Made by a program: the position numbers and the translations under genes. The notes beneath the pieces were generated by a model that saw only the letters and a program-made list of their open reading frames with translations, did not search any database and had not been told where the DNA came from. A stretch of 64,000 bases of DNA from Sabethes cyaneus (Eukaryota; Arthropoda; Insecta; Diptera; Culicidae): the NCBI RefSeq assembly GCF_943734655.1, contig NC_071354.1, forward strand, positions 192,298,911 through 192,362,910, written 5' to 3'. Below are positions 58,911 through 64,000 of this stretch, in pieces; the first letter of the stretch is position 1, and the number at the start of each line of letters is the position of its first letter.

Positions 58911-60092
58911 CCCAAGTAACAATTCAAAGCCGCTTGGTTTTACTTGAATTTTATAAAGGTTTTATCGCGGTATGAATCATAACCACTGGATTTATTGTGG
59001 TATTGCGCAATACCAAGAGGATACGAGTGCAAACACACTTATAGCTAGCTAGAAAACCATAATAAAACTGTTAATAAAGCGAATTTATTGTGGTTGCTTA
59101 TATTACCACAATAAAGCTTGTTGGCTGCACCACGTCTCCTATAAACTTACCATAAGTGTGGCGTAGCAACACAAAATGGCGCACCAATCAAAATTGATCT
59201 TATCGCGGTTACTTGTCAAACCGCAATAAATCTGTTAGCTTTATAGAGCTATTAAAATGGTAACACTCTAACCAAACAGTTTTTTTGCTGCTACTATGAA
59301 GAATACCAAAGTTCAACACCAAAATTATTTTTTTATGCGAAGCCATATTGCCATATTTTAGTATTTTGTTTAGCTCGAAAACAACGATTCATCAAAGCAA
59401 AGTGTTTTGCAGAAAGAAGGTCATTATCAATCGGGTTTCCTGTCATAGGAAGCAACTAAAATGATTTTGCTAGAAATTGAGATTGACTAACTGAATATTT
59501 TCAGTTTGTTAAAACAACCAGTTTTCGAAAATTGCTAAATTTCAGTTGCGCGCTGATTTTATCGACCTATCATATCAAAATGCACGATGAAATTAAATGC
59601 GCACATAGTGCAAACCAACGATATTGCTTAAAATTGAATAAATATTCTATGGGATATTTTATTCTGGTTGCTATATACCAAATCGTTCAGAATGATCTGT
59701 CAGTAAAACTAAAGCTTTTCTGTTCACGAATATATTTTCAAGTTGACAAACCTAGCGAACTTATCTGGCGTTTGCTATAAAAGCGAAAAGCGAAAAACAA
59801 AAAGCGAAAAGCGAAAAGCTTTTTTAAATTATGGCGATGGCTGTCAAGCAGCGAAAGCTTAATCGGTTTTATTGCTGCTTTTAGCAGAGCGTGATACGTC
59901 TACTTGAGTTTATAACGTGATTCTTATAGCGGTTATGAAAACATTCTGAGGAGTGGGCCACTTGGTCAGAAAGCAGTTTTATAGCGGTCATCAGAAAGTT
60001 CTGGTGGAGCTCTTAGTTTTATTAGCGGTTTTATGAAATTGGTCATGAAAACCGCTATACGAACGTAATAAAACTTGGAATTGTTACTTGGG
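58911..60092 (+). mobile_element. CCCAAG-ended TIR element, complete copy
   Basis: 1182 bp from CCCAAGTAACAATTC to its reverse complement ending CTTGGG, flanked by AT on both sides (58909-58910, 60093-60094). It is the longest member of the family seen at 23261-24121 (truncated), 38543-38650 (miniature) and 52582 (half). It has no transposase, so it is non-autonomous. An apparent 2-bp duplication (AT here, CT at 38543) is unusual for insect cut-and-paste elements. I cannot assign the superfamily. Confidence 0.8.
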
Positions 60093-60160
60093 ATGTGTGT
60101 GTCATCATGACTTAAGTCTTACTTGACGTAGTTTCATTTTCGTATTGTACCTCGTTCGGT

Positions 60161-60655
60161 GTGCACGTACCAAAGTTTGAGTTACGGTCGTTGATAATAA
60201 ATAAATTCCGAAATGATGCTACATGCGGCACTATTTTTCGTGACCTCAAACATCACGGCATAAAAAGAGGATTTGTATACTATACACTAAAAAGATTTGT
60301 CGAGACGGGATCTGTTGAAAACCGTAAAAAACCCGGAAGAAAATGAAGCGTCCAGAGGTCAAAAAGGTTGTTCGAGAGCGAATTCGTCGCAATTGCGACC
60401 GGCATGAAATTTGAAAATTTGAATTTTGAAAATGGATTTGGATAAAAAAAAATTCAAAAAACGTAAATCCCATGGATTAACGGAAGCAACAAAACAAAAA
60501 CGTCAGGAAAGATGCAAACTGCTGCTCCGTCGGCACGGTGATTTCGTGCTATCAACAAGGTATGGGATAATATTGCAATGGAAGTGGTGCGTGCCGCGTG
60601 TAACGACTTCAAAAAGCGTTTGAACCGTGTTATCCAGACAAAAGGCGATTCTATA
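60161..60655 (+). pseudogene. Broken Tc1/mariner transposase
   Basis: Surviving pieces are an N-terminal helix-turn-helix domain (FELRSLIINKFRNDATCGTI, then IKRGFVYYTLKRFVETGSVE and a KKPGRK hinge), and a middle HGLTEATKQKRQERCKLLLR segment that normally precedes the first catalytic Asp. A C-terminal piece (AACNDFKKRLNRVIQTKGDS) follows. The catalytic DDE/D core is deleted and frames shift between pieces. The hAT MITE entered at the very end of the frame. The gene is inactive. Confidence 0.7.
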
Positions 60656-60658
60656 GAA

Positions 60659-60984
60659 CAGTGTTGGCCAAACTGCGGCCCGCGGGCTGCATGTGGCCCT
60701 TTCAGGTGATTCGTGCAGCCCGTGGACTGATTTGAAAGATGATGGACTTAGGAGAAAATTTTTTGATCACATAGGAGTCCCTCAGTTTAATCGTTATGCC
60801 TCGTGCATGTTGTGAATCTAAATGCTTTCCGGTTTAAACCTTATGGTGATTCCTAGAAAATGGTTTTTGTTGTCACCTATTTTACATTTTGTTATGCACA
60901 GGAATGGCCAGAGTTTATTGCGGCCCGCGGCATTTATGGGCGATCTGATTTGGCCCGCACCATGCCTATGCCTGGGCACCACTG
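60659..60984. mobile_element. hAT MITE, 326 bp
   Basis: It begins CAGTGTTGGCCAAACTGCGG and ends GCACCACTG. The flanks are CTATAGAA (60651-60658) and CTATAGAG (60985-60992), an 8-bp duplication with one difference. This is typical of hAT elements. It lies inside the Tc1/mariner relic. Confidence 0.85.
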
Positions 60985-61327
60985 CTATAGAGTAATGAAT
61001 GTTTGTTGCGTTCTGTATCTATGGGTAAACTTTTAAAAATAAAATTTGAAATAAAGGCTTTATTTACAAAAACATGACTTTGGTTTTAATCGAATACATA
61101 TGTGTAACACTGTCACAAATAGCGCCGCCTGTAGCACCGTTACGGAATTTATTTATTATCAACGACCGTAACTCAAACATGGTACGTGCACACCGAACGC
61201 GACACAATACGAAAATCAAACTACGTCAAGTAAGACTTGAGTCATGATAACACACACACACATGGTCTTAGTTTGATTGTATTAATTGTATATGCGTTGC
61301 AAGCATAAAATGATTTTTGTTCGAATA

Positions 61328-61860
61328 CAGTGGTAACCCGATTTTGTCACCCCTGATTTTGTCACTTGTTGACCCGATTTTGTCACCTCCGATTTTGTCA
61401 CGTTTTTTACCCGATTTTGTCACGCTTTTGATTTATCAAAAGTTTAGTTTGAAAATCATTTTCAAACATGTCAAATGTGTTAAAACACTGTGAAAAGAAC
61501 TGTATTCAACAAGTTGATTATTGATAACAAGATGATGAGTTGAGTTGACTATCTTACTTTTAGGGAGGTTAATCAAAGTATCGTTCATACCATAAGAAAG
61601 AGCTTTTTACGCTGTGAAATTTCTCTGAACATAGTTAACCAGTATAATCAACCATTTCGGCGCAATTAAAAAACGCGTGTTTTCATACCTTTGGGACCAG
61701 TGCTGTGAAAAGGTGACAAATGTCCACAGAGAGGTAGAAGGAAGTGCGAAATGTCCTAAAAGTGATCAGAATGAAATATATGGAGTTCGTTTTAAGTTAT
61801 CTGCAAAGAAATAAAAATTGAAAAAATACCCGATTTTGTCACCCCCGGTTGGTATCCAAA
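61328..61860. mobile_element. TA-flanked end with GATTTTGTCAC iterons
   Basis: After TA at 61326-61327 comes CAGTGGTAACCCGATTTTGT, with five spaced GATTTTGTCAC copies in 61340-61425 and another near 61834. This resembles one end of a Tc1/mariner-type element related in design to the MITE at 41699. I could not find the matching right end in the window. Confidence 0.5.
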
Positions 61861-62810
61861 TATTTTTGCATTTTATTAGATGGTCCCATATTTAACTATT
61901 TCCCTCCAGTTTTATTTATTTTTGTCCAACGTAAACTTTATTGAATGATATACTGGATAAAACTGTGAAACTGAATCGTTCAATGGCAGGTGGGACTCTA
62001 AGCCACAAGCATACGCAAATGGTTTTGCAATTAAACTACTGTCGCATCCTTATATTAGATAGTCTTATGTCTAAATTTATCCCTCCGATTGGCTACCATT
62101 TTGGAAGCAGTCAAAAACCGCCTAGTTTGCCATTTTTTCAATGGTGTTATCTGATTTCGCCATAAAGTGGTAATTAAACTAATATTTATTGCACAAGATT
62201 TTTATAAGAGCGTGATAAGTTCACAAATATTTATTGTCTTCTTAAAGAAGACAAGTTGCGCTTGAATAAAACTTGTTTGAATTACTTAAGGTAACCGAAC
62301 TTTTTGCGAGATATACATAAACTGTGTCCTTTTAGTATAAACGAAGAAAATGTCAACGAAGTGTCGAGTTCATGGGAATAATCTTCGCTATTTTAATTCA
62401 ACTGTGCATCATTATTCTGTTATAAGCAGGCTTCTGCCGTGCTCTGAAATTTTTCTCAATTCTCGGTGTTCTACTGGCAAAGCGCAGAAGGCGAATCGAA
62501 CTGCTCTTTCGCTATCGGATGTTACCTTCTCCGACAAGCGACGAGATTTTGCTTTTACAGTGCTTTTCTGCTTCGCTATGTCCCCGAGTGAGCGTCAGTT
62601 TTGTTTCATCTTTTTTTTTCTGCCGGAGCACTACCGAATGCCTGCTCTCAAGGTCACGGAGCATATCATATAATTGCCTGTTCCAAATTCTTTTTGGGAT
62701 ACGGAGCAAATAACATTTTGTCTCCAGTGTGCGAAGAAAAGATTAGCTCTGCATGTAGTTGTGCCCCCTCTGTGCAAGATGAGTGGTTATAAGAGAAAAC
62801 AGTACCGCCA
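61861..62810. other. No recognisable gene
   Basis: AT-rich DNA. A 107-codon frame at 62350-62673 has no recognisable domain. Confidence 0.4.
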
Positions 62811-62813
62811 CCC

Positions 62814-63912
62814 GGGGTGAGATTGTGCCACGGGGGTGAGATTGTGCCAAAAACCAAAAATGTTTATTTGTGAAAATTTATTATATCTATAGAAACTGGT
62901 GACCTAAATTCAAAATGATCATGAACATAACATATTTATTCATAACTTAGAATGGAACATAGATAATATTAGCAAACTATTTAGCCTAAACAGGGTTTCA
63001 AAGTTCGCGATTAGAAATACTCGGAAATAACGCTTGTAAAAAATGTCCCACATAAACCAACCCAAACATGAAATCGCATCAACATGCTATTTTGAAGGTA
63101 TATAAACTAATCATTTACAATGTATTGAAAGGTTATTATACGTTGGATAAGTTTTGATTACGAAAATAATATTTTTCGAAACTTTGTACTTTTCGAGCTT
63201 TACAGGGGTGAGATTGTGCCAAGTCATAATGATCGATCCAATTTGTGGATTTCACATACACAACAAAAATACGTCAGTATACACCAGTACACTCACATTC
63301 TTCACTATTGAGCTCAATATTTTGACAGATTGGATTGCATCATCCATTTTGGAGCAAACAGCATCATAGGTCTGCTAATTAATTTAAACTAATTTTTACT
63401 TTTTCTCTGGAAATTTTAGATACTTTGAATAAACACTATAATATAAGACGAATATATTATACCGTGTATAAACAGCTAGTTTTAAGGAGGGGGGAGGGGG
63501 GTGCGATAGGCTAGATGTGTTGCGGCCGCGGGTTCTCGAACGAAGTAATGGTTACTTTTGTTAAATGATCAAATAGGTATGCCCCCTAAGGATACACCCC
63601 TTCACACATCTCCCTCTTGTTAACCCTAGAAACGCTACTGGCTATATAAAGGCTGTCCATTGACTTCGAATTCATTTTTAGTTATTTCAGACCTTTCCGG
63701 GTTATTTTCGTTCATACTCATACATGCGTCGTTTTTGGACGATCCCCTGCCCCTAATAGTCCACTTAGTTGATGAACGGCCCCATATGAACTACTTTATA
63801 CTGATATTTATGTGTACTGTATATAAACATGCTAATGTTCACTGTTTAGGGTTTTAGCCTAACTTTATGTTTTTGGCATAATGTCACCCCCTAGAAGGGG
63901 TGAGATTGTGCC
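62814..63912. repeat. Dispersed GGGGTGAGATTGTGCC motif
   Basis: This 16-bp motif occurs at 62814, 62833, 63205 and 63897, all in the same orientation, in otherwise AT-rich DNA. It looks like a subterminal iteron set of a DNA element whose ends I cannot define. The remaining sequence to 64000 shows nothing else. Confidence 0.5.
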
Positions 63913-64000
63913 AAAGTTCATGCACTTCCAGTAAAACAAGGTTTCATTGTAACTAAACCATCTCTACGGTAGTTGTTAATTGAATAATTTAGTATATATT

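Larger units (their letters stand above)
60095..61262 (+). mobile_element. Tc1/mariner-like relic with long TIRs
   Basis: The left end (60095-60215) and the right end (61140-61262) are inverted copies over about 105 bp. Shared blocks are GACTTAAGTCTTACTTGACG-like, TTCGGTGTGCACGTACC, and GTTACGGTCGTTGATAATAA. The interior holds transposase fragments and a hAT MITE (60659-60984). Long inverted repeats plus an HTH-type transposase fit the Tc1/mariner superfamily. Confidence 0.8.

Overview
This 64-kb window looks like non-genic or intronic DNA from a large, repeat-rich mosquito genome, probably culicine. The evidence is the repeat content: a copia element primed by the copia-type half-tRNA(iMet) site, a Feilai-like tRNA SINE, RTE-like and I-group LINEs, a mosquito ITmD37E-like transposase relic, hAT MITEs and Helitron-type elements. 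This is family resemblance read by eye; no search was run. I found no complete host protein-coding gene, no canonical tRNA or rRNA gene and no CRISPR array. The only host-gene candidates are two possible first exons (minus 20832-20983; plus 46950-46985 behind a long 5'UTR-like block) and several GC-rich promoter-like blocks. All are low confidence.

Layout. 1-7.6 kb: minus-strand RTE-like LINE relics with a long AAGTCC hexanucleotide array and a long GAT array. 7.73-12.32 kb: a complete, apparently recent Ty1/copia element with an intact 1419-aa Gag-Pol, two identical 96-bp LTRs, a primer site, a polypurine tract and a 5-bp target duplication. 13-14 kb: a decayed DD37E transposase. 14.6-19.8 kb: an I-group LINE with an open 1233-codon EN-RT-RNase H frame, inserted with a perfect 190-bp direct repeat on both sides. 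20-25 kb: a possible host exon, a MITE with perfect 38-bp inverted repeats, and one copy of an unnamed CCCAAG-ended transposon family. 25.2-26.1 kb: an uninterrupted 875-bp TAC array. 26.2-31.7 kb: a nearly full-length RTE-like LINE split by a 3-kb composite insertion that carries SINE copies folded back on each other. 32.5-34.4 kb: a GC-rich, promoter-like block. 35.8-40.9 kb: a pile of at least five LINE relics in both orientations, with two fold-back MITEs inside. 41.6-51.2 kb: two copies of a TA-flanked, iteron-ended MITE and two Helitron-type elements packed with a ~145-bp minisatellite; one Helitron sits inside one MITE copy, and the other MITE copy preserves the empty site. 51-54.5 kb: a SINE, a LINE RT relic, a hAT MITE and a minisatellite fragment. 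55.8-57.2 kb: a GC-rich block. 58.3-64 kb: a LINE 3' end, the best copy of the CCCAAG family, a Tc1/mariner relic with ~105-bp inverted repeats split by a hAT MITE, and two AT-rich stretches with iterated motifs.

The elements do not work together as a system; the window is a nested record of insertions. Only the copia polyprotein and the I-group LINE ORF2 still look potentially functional. The strongest leads are the empty-site proof of Helitron-style insertion with a minisatellite cargo, the 190-bp target duplication, the CCCAAG-ended family with apparent 2-bp duplications, and the very long uninterrupted microsatellites next to LINE relics.
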